Of a stretch of 64,000 bases of DNA, positions 35,738-44,707 are shown piece after piece. Made by a program: the position numbers and the translations under genes. Source of the DNA: Tenacibaculum sp. SZ-18 (GTDB taxonomy: Bacteria > Bacteroidota > Bacteroidia > Flavobacteriales > Flavobacteriaceae); contig NZ_CP019335.1 in assembly GCF_002813915.1 (NCBI RefSeq), forward strand, positions 3,951,777 through 4,015,776, written 5' to 3'. Within the stretch, counting starts at the first letter, position 1; each line of letters opens with the position of its first letter. The notes under the pieces are model-generated. The model saw only the letters and a program-made list of their open reading frames with translations. It was not told the DNA's origin and searched no databases.

Positions 35738-38467
35738 ATGGACAAGTTTTCGTTCTTAAATGCAGCACACGTAGGTTTTATTAGTGAGCTGTATGAACAA
35801 TACCAAAAAAACCCAGATGCAGTAGAACCAAGCTGGAGAAGTTTTTTCCAAGGTTATGATTTGGCTAACGAGAATTTTTCGTTAACTGATGAGGAAGAAG
35901 AAGTTGAAATTCCTGAAGAAGTTCGTAAAGAATTTTTAGTAATCGATTTAATTAATGGATATCGTACAAGAGGTCATTTATTTACCAAAACCAATCCAGT
36001 AAGAGAACGAAGAAAATATACACCAACTCTAGATTTAGAGAAATTTGGATTAACTCAAAACGATTTATTAACTGTTTTTAGTGCAGGACAAATCTTAGGA
36101 ATTGGACCTAAAACATTAGATGTAATTATTCAGCACTTACAAGCCATTTATTGTGATAGTATTGGGGTTGAATACATGTATCTAAGAAATCCAGAAGAAA
36201 TTAAATGGTGGCATAATCGTTTAAATCAAAACGATAACCATCCAAATTATAATTTAGATGAGAAGAAGTACATATTATCTAAATTAAACCAAGCTTCAAC
36301 ATTTGAGAGTTTTTTACAAACTAAATACGTAGGGCAAAAACGATTTTCAGTTGAAGGAGGAGAAACATTAATTCCAGGAATTAGTGTTGCATTAAGAGAT
36401 GCAGCTGAAAAATTTGGAGTTCAAGAATGTGTTTTAGGAATGGCGCATCGAGGACGTTTAAATACATTAGTAAATATCTTCAAAAAACCAGTTCGTGATT
36501 TATTTAGTGAGTTTGAAGGTAAAGATTTTGAAGATGAAACAATTGATGGTGATGTAAAGTATCACTTAGGTTTAACTTTAAGTAAATCTTACAGAGGAGG
36601 TCAAGAGATGAAGATGAACTTAGTTCCGAATCCTTCTCACTTAGAAACTGTTGATGCAGTTGCTGAAGGAATTGTAAGAGCTAAAGTTGATTTAGATTAT
36701 GATGGTGATGATACCAAAATTCTTCCAATCTTAGTACATGGAGACGCTGCAATCGCAGGTCAAGGAATTGTATATGAAGTCGTGCAAATGGCGCAATTAA
36801 ATGGATATAAAACGGGAGGAACCATTCATGTTGTTGTAAATAACCAAGTTGGATTTACCACAAATTATTTAGATGCTCGTTCGAGTACTTATTGTACCGA
36901 TGTAGCGAAGGTTACTTTGTCTCCAGTTTTACACGTAAATGCTGATGATGCCGAAGCTGTTTGTCATGCAATGCAAATTGCAGTCGAGTATAGAGCTCGT
37001 TTTAAAAAGGATGTTTTTATTGATTTATTAGGATACCGTAAATATGGTCATAACGAGGGAGATGAGCCTAGCTTTACACAACCTAAGTTATATAAGATTA
37101 TTAAGAAGCATAAAAATGCTAAAGAAATTTATGTAGAAAAATTAGTAGAAGAAGGTTCGATTACAAAAGATTACGTAAAACAAATTACTGAAGAATTTAA
37201 AAATCATTTAGAAGCTGAATTTACAGAGTCTAAAAAGAAAACAACTTCTAAGATTCAAGATTTCATGCCAGATGTTTGGGGTGGATTTGTTCGAAAGCAA
37301 TTAGAAGATATGTTGCAGCCAGTTGATACTAGTTATCCAGTTGATTCATTAAAAGAAATTGCAAAAGTAATATCGTCAACACCAGAAGGACATAAGTTTG
37401 TGCGTAAAGCAGAACGTATTTTACAAGGTCGTTCTAAAATGGTGTTCGAAGACAATAAATTAGATTGGGGTACAGCTGAGAATTTAGCATATGGTACTTT
37501 ATTAGAAGAAGGGTTCAACGTTCGTATTTCTGGAGAAGATGTCGAAAGAGGTACATTCTCACATCGTCACGCAATTATGCGAGACGAAAACACATTAGAA
37601 CGTGTTAATCTCTTAAATACTAATCCGAATAGCAAAGGAGAATTAACAATCTTCAACTCTCATTTATCAGAATACGGAGTTTTAGGTTTCGATTACGGTT
37701 ATGCAATGGCAGCTCCAAATACTTTAACTATTTGGGAAGCACAGTTTGGTGATTTTGCTAACGGAGCACAAATCGTTTTCGATCAATATATTTCATCTGC
37801 TGAAGATAAATGGAAACTACAAAACGGATTGGTAATGTTATTACCACACGGTTATGAAGGTCAAGGTCCAGAACATTCATCTGCGAGAATAGAACGTTTC
37901 TTACAATCGTCTTCTACGGATAACTGGACAATAGCGAATTGTTCAACACCGGCGAATATTTATCATATTTTACGTCGCCAAATGAAGCGTGAATTCAGAA
38001 AACCATTAGTAGTTTTTACACCGAAGAGTTTATTGCGTTTACCAGCTGCGGTTAGTACAATAGAAGAATTAGCTGAAGGAGGATTTCAAGAAGTTATTGA
38101 TGATACTATTGATACTGCTAACGTGAAGAAAATGGTATTTTGTACAGGTAAATTTTATTACGATTTATTAGCAGAAAGAAATAAGTTAGAAAGAAATGAT
38201 GTTGCCTTAGTAAGGATAGAGCAATTATTTCCATTACATAATGATAAAATTAAAGCTGTAATGGATCGATATCCAAACGTTGACCGTTATGTTTGGGCAC
38301 AAGAAGAACCTAAAAATATGGGATCTTGGTCTTACATGTTAGAGCGTTTTGAATTAGCTCGATTAGAGTGTGCTTCTGAAGAATATAGAGCGGCTCCAGC
38401 AGCAGGTTCAAGTGCACGTTTTAAAGAACGTCATCAAACAATTATTGACAAAGTTTTTGATAAATAA
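35738..38467 (+). CDS. sucA: 2-oxoglutarate dehydrogenase E1 component
   Basis: A 909-residue thiamine-diphosphate E1 subunit that decarboxylates 2-oxoglutarate in the TCA cycle. The start is set at ATG 35738 because [19 protein letters not shown] is the usual N-terminus; an in-frame TTG at 35696 would add 14 unlikely residues that overlap the promoter. Signatures are [19 protein letters not shown] (cofactor pocket), [27 protein letters not shown] and [17 protein letters not shown]. Length is normal. The E2 gene follows after 32 bp, so the two form an operon. Confidence 0.97.
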   Translation: MDKFSFLNAAHVGFISELYEQYQKNPDAVEPSWRSFFQGYDLANENFSLTDEEEEVEIPEEVRKEFLVIDLINGYRTRGHLFTKTNPVRERRKYTPTLDLEKFGLTQNDLLTVFSAGQILGIGPKTLDVIIQHLQAIYCDSIGVEYMYLRNPEEIKWWHNRLNQNDNHPNYNLDEKKYILSKLNQASTFESFLQTKYVGQKRFSVEGGETLIPGISVALRDAAEKFGVQECVLGMAHRGRLNTLVNIFKKPVRDLFSEFEGKDFEDETIDGDVKYHLGLTLSKSYRGGQEMKMNLVPNPSHLETVDAVAEGIVRAKVDLDYDGDDTKILPILVHGDAAIAGQGIVYEVVQMAQLNGYKTGGTIHVVVNNQVGFTTNYLDARSSTYCTDVAKVTLSPVLHVNADDAEAVCHAMQIAVEYRARFKKDVFIDLLGYRKYGHNEGDEPSFTQPKLYKIIKKHKNAKEIYVEKLVEEGSITKDYVKQITEEFKNHLEAEFTESKKKTTSKIQDFMPDVWGGFVRKQLEDMLQPVDTSYPVDSLKEIAKVISSTPEGHKFVRKAERILQGRSKMVFEDNKLDWGTAENLAYGTLLEEGFNVRISGEDVERGTFSHRHAIMRDENTLERVNLLNTNPNSKGELTIFNSHLSEYGVLGFDYGYAMAAPNTLTIWEAQFGDFANGAQIVFDQYISSAEDKWKLQNGLVMLLPHGYEGQGPEHSSARIERFLQSSSTDNWTIANCSTPANIYHILRRQMKREFRKPLVVFTPKSLLRLPAAVSTIEELAEGGFQEVIDDTIDTANVKKMVFCTGKFYYDLLAERNKLERNDVALVRIEQLFPLHNDKIKAVMDRYPNVDRYVWAQEEPKNMGSWSYMLERFELARLECASEEYRAAPAAGSSARFKERHQTIIDKVFDK

Positions 38468-38499
38468 CGAATAAAATAAACTCAGAAAAAAAAGAAAAT

Positions 38500-39708
38500 A
38501 TGAGTGTTTTAGAAATGAAAGTTCCTTCTCCAGGGGAATCAATTACAGAAGTAGAAATAGCAACTTGGTTAGTTGAAGATGGTGATTATGTAGAGAAAGA
38601 TCAACCAATTGCAGAGGTTGATTCTGACAAAGCAACATTAGAATTACCTGCGGAAGAAAGCGGAATTATCACTTTAAAAGCTGAGGAAGGAGATGCAGTA
38701 GAAGTTGGTGCAGTTGTGTGTCATATAGATATGAGCGTTGCTAAACCAGAAGGAGGTGAGGAGAAAAAAGAGACTCCAAAAGTAGAAGAAAAAAAGGAAG
38801 CTCCAAAAGCAGAGCCAACTAAAGAAACTTATGCAACAGGAACAGCTTCTCCAGCAGCTAAGAAAATTTTGGCTGAAAAAGGAATGAATGCTTCTGACGT
38901 AAAAGGGTCAGGAAAAGATGGTAGGGTTACGAAAGATGACGCTGTAAAAGCAATTCCATCAATGGGAACACCAGGAATGGGATCAAGAGGAGTTGAGCGT
39001 AAAAAGTTATCAATGTTACGTAGAAAAGTAGCAGAACGTTTAGTTTCTGTGAAAAACGAAACAGCAATGTTAACTACGTTTAACGAAGTAAATATGCAAC
39101 CAATTTTTGATTTACGTAAAGAGTATAAAGAAGACTTTAAGGCAAAACATGGTGTAGGTTTAGGTTTTATGAGTTTCTTCACTTTAGCTTGTGTTCGTGC
39201 ATTACAAATGTACCCAGCGGTAAATTCAATGATTGATGGTAAAGAAATGGTGTCTTATGATTTCCAAGATATTTCAATTGCAGTTTCTGGACCAAAAGGA
39301 TTAATGGTGCCAGTAATTAGAAATGCTGAAAATTTAACTTTTAGAGGTGTTGAGAGCGAAGTTAAGCGTTTAGCTATTAGAGCTCGTGAAGGTCAAATTA
39401 CTGTTGATGAAATGACTGGAGGAACGTTCACAATTACTAATGGTGGTGTGTTCGGTTCTATGTTGTCAACTCCAATTATCAATCCTCCACAAAGCGCAAT
39501 TTTAGGAATGCACAATATCGTTAATCGTCCAATGGCTGTTAATGGAGAAGTAGTTATTCAACCAATCATGTATGTAGCTTTATCTTACGATCACAGAATT
39601 ATTGATGGTAAGGAATCTGTAGGTTTCTTAGTTGCTGTTAAAGAAGCATTAGAAAACCCAGTGGAGTTTCTAATGGGAGGAAATCCTAAGAAGGCTTTAG
39701 AAATGTAA
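38500..39708 (+). CDS. sucB: Dihydrolipoyl succinyltransferase, E2 of 2-oxoglutarate dehydrogenase
   Basis: A 402-residue E2 subunit. The lipoyl domain is at 1-77 with the lipoylated Lys at 44 ([10 protein letters not shown]), followed by a Glu/Lys/Pro linker, a peripheral E1/E3-binding domain ([19 protein letters not shown], then GRVTKDD) and the catalytic domain ending in [16 protein letters not shown], which holds the active-site His. It transfers succinyl to CoA. It is the second gene of the sucAB operon. E3 (lpd) is not in the window. Confidence 0.97.
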   Translation: MSVLEMKVPSPGESITEVEIATWLVEDGDYVEKDQPIAEVDSDKATLELPAEESGIITLKAEEGDAVEVGAVVCHIDMSVAKPEGGEEKKETPKVEEKKEAPKAEPTKETYATGTASPAAKKILAEKGMNASDVKGSGKDGRVTKDDAVKAIPSMGTPGMGSRGVERKKLSMLRRKVAERLVSVKNETAMLTTFNEVNMQPIFDLRKEYKEDFKAKHGVGLGFMSFFTLACVRALQMYPAVNSMIDGKEMVSYDFQDISIAVSGPKGLMVPVIRNAENLTFRGVESEVKRLAIRAREGQITVDEMTGGTFTITNGGVFGSMLSTPIINPPQSAILGMHNIVNRPMAVNGEVVIQPIMYVALSYDHRIIDGKESVGFLVAVKEALENPVEFLMGGNPKKALEM

Positions 39709-39736
39709 TCTTATTACATATTGAGAATATAAATTT

Positions 39737-39769
39737 AAACCCTATACTAAATCAGTGTAGGGTTTTTTT
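39737..39769 (+). terminator. Terminator of the sucAB operon
   Basis: Stem AAACCCTATACT paired with AGTGTAGGGTTT (one mismatch or wobble), loop AAATC, followed by a T-run. Lies 28 bp after sucB. Confidence 0.88.
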
Positions 39770-39793
39770 ATGTAAAAAATACTTACTTGTTTA

Positions 39794-40436
39794 ATGGAAT
39801 CAAAGAATCAAAAAACTGCTATTACCTCCGAAAGAATTGAATTGCTAGATGTGTATAGAGGATTTGCTATTCTTGGAGTTTTTGTTGTTAATATTGTAAT
39901 TATGAACTCAACGTTTTTGAATCAAGATGAGTTCGCTAAACAATGGACTTCTAGTTTAGATATTGCCATTCAGAAAGTATTACAGTTATTTTTTTACACC
40001 AAGTTTTTTCCAATTATCTATCTGCTATTTGGTTTAGGAATTTCAATGCAAGCGGTTAAACTTTTTGAAAAGGAAAAATTAACCAAAGCTTTCTTCTTTA
40101 GACGAATGTTTTTCCTATTTGCGTTTGGGGTATTACATATTTTACTTCTCTGGTCTGGAGATGTTTTGAATATGTATGCTTTGTTAGGTTTATTTACGGT
40201 TTTTTTGATTAAGAAGTCTGATAAATTAATACTTGGTTTATCAGTGTTCTTTTTATTATTTCCGTTTTATGATTACATATTTGAGCCCAACGCAAACTTT
40301 TTTAACAGCAATAGTTGTGTTTACTTTTCAGATAATTTTTAGCAAAATTTGGTTAAAGTATTTTCAGTTTGGTCCAACGGAATGGCTTTGGAGATGTTTA
40401 ACTTACAGGAAGTCATTTAAACTAAAAAGAAACTAA
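39794..40436 (+). pseudogene. Broken DUF418 membrane protein gene
   Basis: The first frame (39794-40342) gives the N-terminus of a DUF418 protein: RIELLDVYRGFAILGVFVVNI, then FFYTKFFPIIYLLFGLG and RRMFFLFAFGVLHILLLWSGD. After about residue 160 it stops. The next forward frame (about 40275-40436) resumes with the family's far C-terminus: TQTFLTAIVVF, FSKIWLKYFQFGPTEWLWRCLTY. Intact relatives are about 400 residues; here the middle ~200 are missing and the frame is shifted. The cause is an internal deletion around 40260-40280. The encoded membrane protein is not expected to function. Confidence 0.85.
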
Positions 40437-40446
40437 GAAGGGATGA

Positions 40447-40914
40447 TTATTCTTTGGCGAATTTAATGTCAAATGATTTTGCTGGATATCCATCTATCAT
40501 AATCTCAGTACTTGTTTTATAAGCGTATATACTATCTTTTTTAGAGAAGTTTTTACCAACGATATTATAAGTAAGTTTCACCTTTTCAATAGAATCAGAA
40601 ACCTTTAAAATATTATTTACCACTGTTATATTTTCAATGTTGATGCCTTCTAAATTTTTGATCTCGATAATATCATTTTGAGATAGATTTTGTAATTGTG
40701 ATATTAGATCTGTTTCAAAATCCGGATGAATCTCTTTTAATTTTAGTAAGTCAAAATACCTCGTAAGTTTCTCTTTGAAAATTGCGTTTTCACTTTTTTC
40801 AAATTTAACTACATTAGAAATTACTTCCTCTATTGCAGCTTCTTTATTCAAAGATGAATCATTCGCACAAGACCAAAGAAATAATACCCCGATTATGTAA
40901 ATTAGTTTTTTCAT
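40447..40914 (-). CDS. Small lipoprotein, function unknown
   Basis: A 155-residue protein with a lipoprotein signal (KLIYIIGVLFLWSC, lipobox Cys at about residue 16) followed by a mixed alpha/beta domain without known motifs. Its ATG overlaps the end of the upstream gene by 4 bp (ATGA), so both are one transcriptional unit. Exported to the envelope; no role can be named. Confidence 0.75.
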   Translation of the reverse strand: MKKLIYIIGVLFLWSCANDSSLNKEAAIEEVISNVVKFEKSENAIFKEKLTRYFDLLKLKEIHPDFETDLISQLQNLSQNDIIEIKNLEGINIENITVVNNILKVSDSIEKVKLTYNIVGKNFSKKDSIYAYKTSTEIMIDGYPAKSFDIKFAKE

Positions 40915-41804
40915 TTTACAATAAATTTAAGTTTTACAATTTTCTCGTTTCGAATAGATTTATCTAATATTTTAATCCGATTTAAACTCTTAGTTGGCGT
41001 AGAAATAAGTTGAATGAAACTCATTTTTGAATATATTTCAACTCCTAATCGATTTCCATAAAAACGATAAATTTCAACCTCGTCATCAATTAAATTATCA
41101 AGCTTTGCTTTGTGAGCTTTCCAATCTTTAATGTTATTATTTGCATAATAATCTAACATTAAAGAATAATCATCAGAGGCAATTCTAACCGTACTATTAT
41201 TGTTAGATGCAAACGTACGTTTTATCGTGTCAGTTTTGTGGTAAGGAGAAGAGACTACGAAAGTAATTTGATCTTCGGAAGTTGAATAACGAAAGCATCC
41301 TGTTGTATCTGTTTTGAAATAAAGTGGCGATTCATTTAGTGGAAGTATCGTAATGTCCAAATTAGTTTTAGTAATTGGGGTATCTGTAATATGGTCAACA
41401 AAACAAAAAACGTAATCATGAGTTTTAGGTTGAAAGAAATACCAGCTGATTAAACCAATCCCAATTATTAAGGCTACTATTTTGGTGTAATTGTTTTTCT
41501 TTGGAAGAGATTTTTGATGTTGATTTACGAAATCATTCCAGTTTAAATAACCAACATATTTACTGAGTAAATTCAGAATATCTATTCTTGGTAATTTATC
41601 CGTTGAATTCTTACAATAGGTATAAAACCATTTTTCACTTACTTTTCCTTTAACTTTTTCGAATAAATCTTCTTGAAAAAGCACGATATCTTCTCCTTTC
41701 CATTCTTCAATAGTATTGGGAGCGCTATGAGTTTTTAAAAAAGTGGCAACAATCTCTTTTTTAAGTAATTCAAAGTGAAAAATATCGGTTTTCTCTCCAG
41801 ACAA
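40911..41804 (-). CDS. Single-TM protein with carboxypeptidase-regulatory-like domain
   Basis: A 297-residue protein. The cytoplasmic N-terminus (about 1-100) has the pattern KWFYTYCKN and YLNWNDFVNQH seen in several Bacteroidota membrane proteins. A TM lies at about 110-128 (IVALIIGIGLISWYFF), then a beta-sandwich-like part (VDHITDTPI, TDTTGCFRYS) and a C-terminal domain. Divergent to the DUF4349 gene, with a 111-bp shared upstream region that contains phased repeats. Role unknown. Confidence 0.72.
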   Translation of the reverse strand: MSGEKTDIFHFELLKKEIVATFLKTHSAPNTIEEWKGEDIVLFQEDLFEKVKGKVSEKWFYTYCKNSTDKLPRIDILNLLSKYVGYLNWNDFVNQHQKSLPKKNNYTKIVALIIGIGLISWYFFQPKTHDYVFCFVDHITDTPITKTNLDITILPLNESPLYFKTDTTGCFRYSTSEDQITFVVSSPYHKTDTIKRTFASNNNSTVRIASDDYSLMLDYYANNNIKDWKAHKAKLDNLIDDEVEIYRFYGNRLGVEIYSKMSFIQLISTPTKSLNRIKILDKSIRNEKIVKLKFIVK

Positions 41805-41821
41805 TTTAATCTCTTTTTTTC

Positions 41822-41880
41822 TGTAAAACGTTTTACAAAGCTTTTACAAGTGTTTTACAAACCTATGTTTCATTGTAAAA
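41822..41880. promoter_or_regulatory. Palindrome and 11-bp phased repeats in a divergent promoter region
   Basis: TGTAAAACGTTTTACA (41822-41837) is a perfect 16-bp palindrome. TTTTACAA recurs at 41831, 41842 and 41853, i.e. every 11 bp, and its inverse TTGTAAAA is at 41873-41880. Repeats on one face of the helix between two divergent genes look like an operator for a cooperative DNA-binding protein. The regulator is not identified. Confidence 0.6.
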
Positions 41881-41915
41881 ATAAGTTTGTCGATATAATT
41901 ATTAAATATAAAATT

Positions 41916-42773
41916 ATGAAAGTTTATTTAAAAGGAATTCAATTTCGAACTTTAATTGTAGTAATCCTTTTCTTTGGATTTGTTTCTTGTCATCAAGGTG
42001 CTGAGTATAAAGAAAACATTTCTGTTTCTGAGGTTAATGATATCGCTAATAATTTACCAAGTAAAGAAATCGAAGTGGAGTTAAAAAATGTCAAGATTCA
42101 TCCGAATAACAAAATTGACCAGTTAAAAATGATTAAGTCAGGTACTTTAAAATTAAAGGTAAAAAACGTAAATAAAACAACTGCATGTATTAAAAGAGTT
42201 ACTGAGAATTTCAATGCTTATATAGCTAATTTGAAATATGTAAATAATTCATATCAAAAAGAGAATAGATTTAAGATTAAAGTACCGAAGGAATATTTTG
42301 ATGTGTTATTAGATAGTATAAGCAATTATGCTGAAGTTGTTGACCAAGAAACAATAAATACACAAGATGTTACAGAGCAATTTGTAGATGTGTCTTCAAG
42401 ATTAGAGACAAAGTTACAGGTAAAGGAACGTTATGAAAGTGTACTTCGTAAAAAGGCAAAAACTGTCGAGGAGATTATTTATACAGAAGAAAAATTAGGA
42501 AGTATTCAAGAAGAAATTGAGGCAGCTCAAGGAAGATTGAAATATTTGTCGAATCGAGTAGCATTTAGTTCCATTGATATTATACTCTATGAGGAAATCC
42601 CATATAAAGAAATCAAGATAGAAGAAGTTGCTTTTTGGACAAAAACTAAAGAAGGCTTATTATTTGGTTGGACATTATTAGAAGATGTTCTTTTAGTACT
42701 AGTTAATTCATGGTCAATATTATTGTTAATTGCTGTGGGGATTTTGTTTTATAGAAAGAGAAAAAGAGCTTAA
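41916..42773 (+). CDS. DUF4349 lipoprotein with coiled coil and C-terminal TM
   Basis: A 285-residue protein started at ATG 41916, because it begins with a lipoprotein signal (IVVILFFGFVSC); the longer upstream frame runs through the operator repeats. It has the DUF4349 pattern (KSGTLKLKVKNV, KIKVPKEYFDVLLDSI, QDVTEQFVDVSSRLETKLQVKERY, IQEEIEAAQGRLKYL), a long coiled coil at about 170-225 and a TM at about 255-275. Family function is not established. A terminator follows. Confidence 0.85.
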   Translation: MKVYLKGIQFRTLIVVILFFGFVSCHQGAEYKENISVSEVNDIANNLPSKEIEVELKNVKIHPNNKIDQLKMIKSGTLKLKVKNVNKTTACIKRVTENFNAYIANLKYVNNSYQKENRFKIKVPKEYFDVLLDSISNYAEVVDQETINTQDVTEQFVDVSSRLETKLQVKERYESVLRKKAKTVEEIIYTEEKLGSIQEEIEAAQGRLKYLSNRVAFSSIDIILYEEIPYKEIKIEEVAFWTKTKEGLLFGWTLLEDVLLVLVNSWSILLLIAVGILFYRKRKRA

Positions 42774-42793
42774 AATTAAGTGTTTAGCGTTAC

Positions 42794-42822
42794 AATCTTG
42801 CACTTTCTGTGCAGGATTTTTA
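42794..42822 (+). terminator. Terminator after the DUF4349 gene
   Basis: ATCTTGCAC paired with GTGCAGGAT (one G-T pair), loop TTTCT, followed by TTTTAT. The T-run is short, so efficiency may be modest. Confidence 0.6.
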
Positions 42823-42830
42823 TATCTTTG
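42823..42830 (+). promoter_or_regulatory. Candidate -7 box for the YhhN-like gene
   Basis: TATCTTTG matches TAnnTTTG and lies 28 nt before ATG 42858. The upstream TTG (42798-42800) is 22 nt away, a little too far. Confidence 0.45.
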
Positions 42831-42857
42831 ATTTTTATTATTTTTAAATATAATATA

Positions 42858-43508
42858 ATGCTTTCAAGGCATTTTTGGTTAGCTTTATTTATACTATTTA
42901 GCGTGATAGATATTTCTTGTATTTATTTGGATATGAGAGATTTACTTTGGATTCCAAGAACGTTAAGTTTAATGTCAATAGTTTTGTTTGGTTATTATTC
43001 AGTAAAAAAAACACCACCTAGTTTTTGGCTTTTAAGCGTATTTATAGTTTTAACAGGTTTTTTATTTTCTCTTGATGATTACACTCTCTTAGGAATGCTT
43101 TGTTTATTTGGTTTGCGATTATCTTGGTTAAAGTTAATGTTTGACATAAATACGAAGATTAATAAGAGTATTCTTCTTGTAACTTTTGCCATAGCAACTG
43201 TTTTATCAAGTATTGTTTTATACTTGCTATATACAGACTCAATTTTTTATTATTTATCAATTTTAACTACAGTTGGTTTGGTGTTAATATTGTCTACAGC
43301 CTTTTCACTATTTACAACGAAAGGAATGAATTTTGGTAACAAAGAAATGCTATTTGCAGTTGCTATTTTTATTATTTCAGACGCATTATCAGGGTCTAAA
43401 AAAATCATGGGAACTTCAGTTTTTTATGTAATATTAAGTGTAGTACTTTACAATACGGCCTATTATTTTCTTATGAGAGCTCTAATAAAAAATTATAAGT
43501 CTAGTTAA
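42858..43508 (+). CDS. Multi-TM membrane protein, YhhN/lysoplasmalogenase-like
   Basis: A 216-residue protein with about seven or eight hydrophobic segments. The start is placed at ATG 42858 just after the -7 box; an upstream in-frame ATG at 42780 would place the terminator and promoter inside the gene. Size, TM number and segments such as FSLDDYTLLGMLCLFGLRL recall the YhhN family, which includes lysoplasmalogenases. The match is by overall pattern, not by a decisive motif. Confidence 0.6.
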   Translation: MLSRHFWLALFILFSVIDISCIYLDMRDLLWIPRTLSLMSIVLFGYYSVKKTPPSFWLLSVFIVLTGFLFSLDDYTLLGMLCLFGLRLSWLKLMFDINTKINKSILLVTFAIATVLSSIVLYLLYTDSIFYYLSILTTVGLVLILSTAFSLFTTKGMNFGNKEMLFAVAIFIISDALSGSKKIMGTSVFYVILSVVLYNTAYYFLMRALIKNYKSS

Positions 43509-43576
43509 CTTTTGATAGTATAACTTATTGTGAAATTTGATATGTATATGGATAATTTTTCCTGATTTTACATTCT

Positions 43577-44149
43577 TTAATAAATATTAAATTTTTCTTT
43601 AATTTCATTAAAACTCATTTTAGCATATTCACTTTTCTGTCTTGCCGATATCGACTGGGAACTTTTTATAATAACATACCTGTATTCCATAAAAAACGTA
43701 AATACTTTTGTGCCAGAGTCAGTCGAACTTACTCGCACTTGAATACCTGTTTCATTTGTTCCCTCAAATAGTCCGAATGTATAATATTCATTTTGATCGG
43801 AAAAAAAATAGGGTAAGGCGTAAATGCCTCTACTTTCTATTGATTCGTTTGTCCTACCATATACAAGCACAACATCTGTATCAGGGTTTAATTCCGATTC
43901 AGTTAGAACATCTAAGCCCATTAAATTTGTAACCTGAGCACCATTTATTGTGTAATTAGCTGTAATCCAATCTGAATAAAATACGTTTGCGGAGCCAGCT
44001 TCTCCTTGGGGACCTGTATCTCCGGTGACACCTTGTTCTCCTTGTGGTCCTTCAATTCCTTGTTCGCCATCCTCACCACTACATGAAAAAATTATCAATG
44101 AAAATATTATTGCCAAAGAAAGTTTTATTGTGTTATGTATCGTTATCAT
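43577..44149 (-). CDS. Lipoprotein with short collagen-like repeat
   Basis: A 190-residue lipoprotein started at minus-strand ATG 44149 (complement of 44147-44149), where a signal and lipobox (AIIFSLIIFSCSG) begin. It carries nine or so Gly-x-y triplets (GEDGEQGIEGPQGEQG, then VTGDTGPQGEAG) and a C-terminal beta-rich domain of about 130 residues. Such collagen-like stalks are common in Bacteroidota surface lipoproteins. The longer frame to 44224 adds 25 residues without signal features. Function unknown. Confidence 0.78.
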   Translation of the reverse strand: MITIHNTIKLSLAIIFSLIIFSCSGEDGEQGIEGPQGEQGVTGDTGPQGEAGSANVFYSDWITANYTINGAQVTNLMGLDVLTESELNPDTDVVLVYGRTNESIESRGIYALPYFFSDQNEYYTFGLFEGTNETGIQVRVSSTDSGTKVFTFFMEYRYVIIKSSQSISARQKSEYAKMSFNEIKEKFNIY

Positions 44150-44379
44150 TTCTTTTGTTTTAAAATAATAAAGTAAATTTAGTAGGAACAAAGTGCAGGA
44201 GTATCCAGTATTCTTGAATATCAAAAAAATCGGATAGTGAAGAAGATTTATCTATTGATAAATTTATACATCAATCCAAACTTAGTTTTGAGACGATATG
44301 TTTCATTTTATTCTCCTTTTTCTCATTAATTTTTAAGACGATAATCATACGTAAGAAGTAAAAGATTTATTCTTTGATT

Positions 44380-44457
44380 ATGAAGGAAATTAGTTTGAGC
44401 TACTTTAGCTTACTTTTATTGTTTACTTCATTGTTAATTATTGCTAATAGTAATTAG
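44380..44457 (+). other. 25-codon micro-frame resembling a signal peptide
   Basis: ATG 44380 to TAG 44455-44457 codes for MKEISLSYFSLLLLFTSLL and six more residues, a good signal-peptide shape with nothing after it. It may be the remnant of a lost secreted-protein gene or chance. The rest of the 44225-44707 spacer shows no gene. Confidence 0.25.
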
Positions 44458-44707
44458 CTAGATTACTATAGAGCGAGCTATTTAGGAAATTCTATTATTA
44501 ATTGCTGTGTTTCTGAAAATTTGCTTTGATATGTTAACTTTGTATTTACCAGAAACTACTGATCTATTGATTGTGTTTTAGGTAAAGCAAAACCATCATT
44601 TTCAATACTATGAAGATCAATCAATGTAGATCGATTTAAAAAATCATCCCATTTGGTGAAATGTTTGAATATGAATTAGTTAACAATTATAATAATATCT
44701 AAGACTA

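Noticed and set aside
35690..35740. TTG start at 35696 for sucA
   Set aside because: Would overlap the promoter box and add residues not typical of the family; ATG 35738 gives the standard N-terminus.
38829..39182. 117-codon minus-strand frame inside sucB
   Set aside because: Shadow of a certain gene; no family pattern.
41775..41915. Upstream ATG at 41775 for the DUF4349 gene
   Set aside because: It overlaps the divergent gene and the operator repeats, and puts the lipoprotein signal 47 residues inside the protein.
43990..44090. Short repeats that could be taken for a CRISPR or satellite
   Set aside because: They code for Gly-x-y collagen-like triplets in a lipoprotein; no spacer/repeat alternation.
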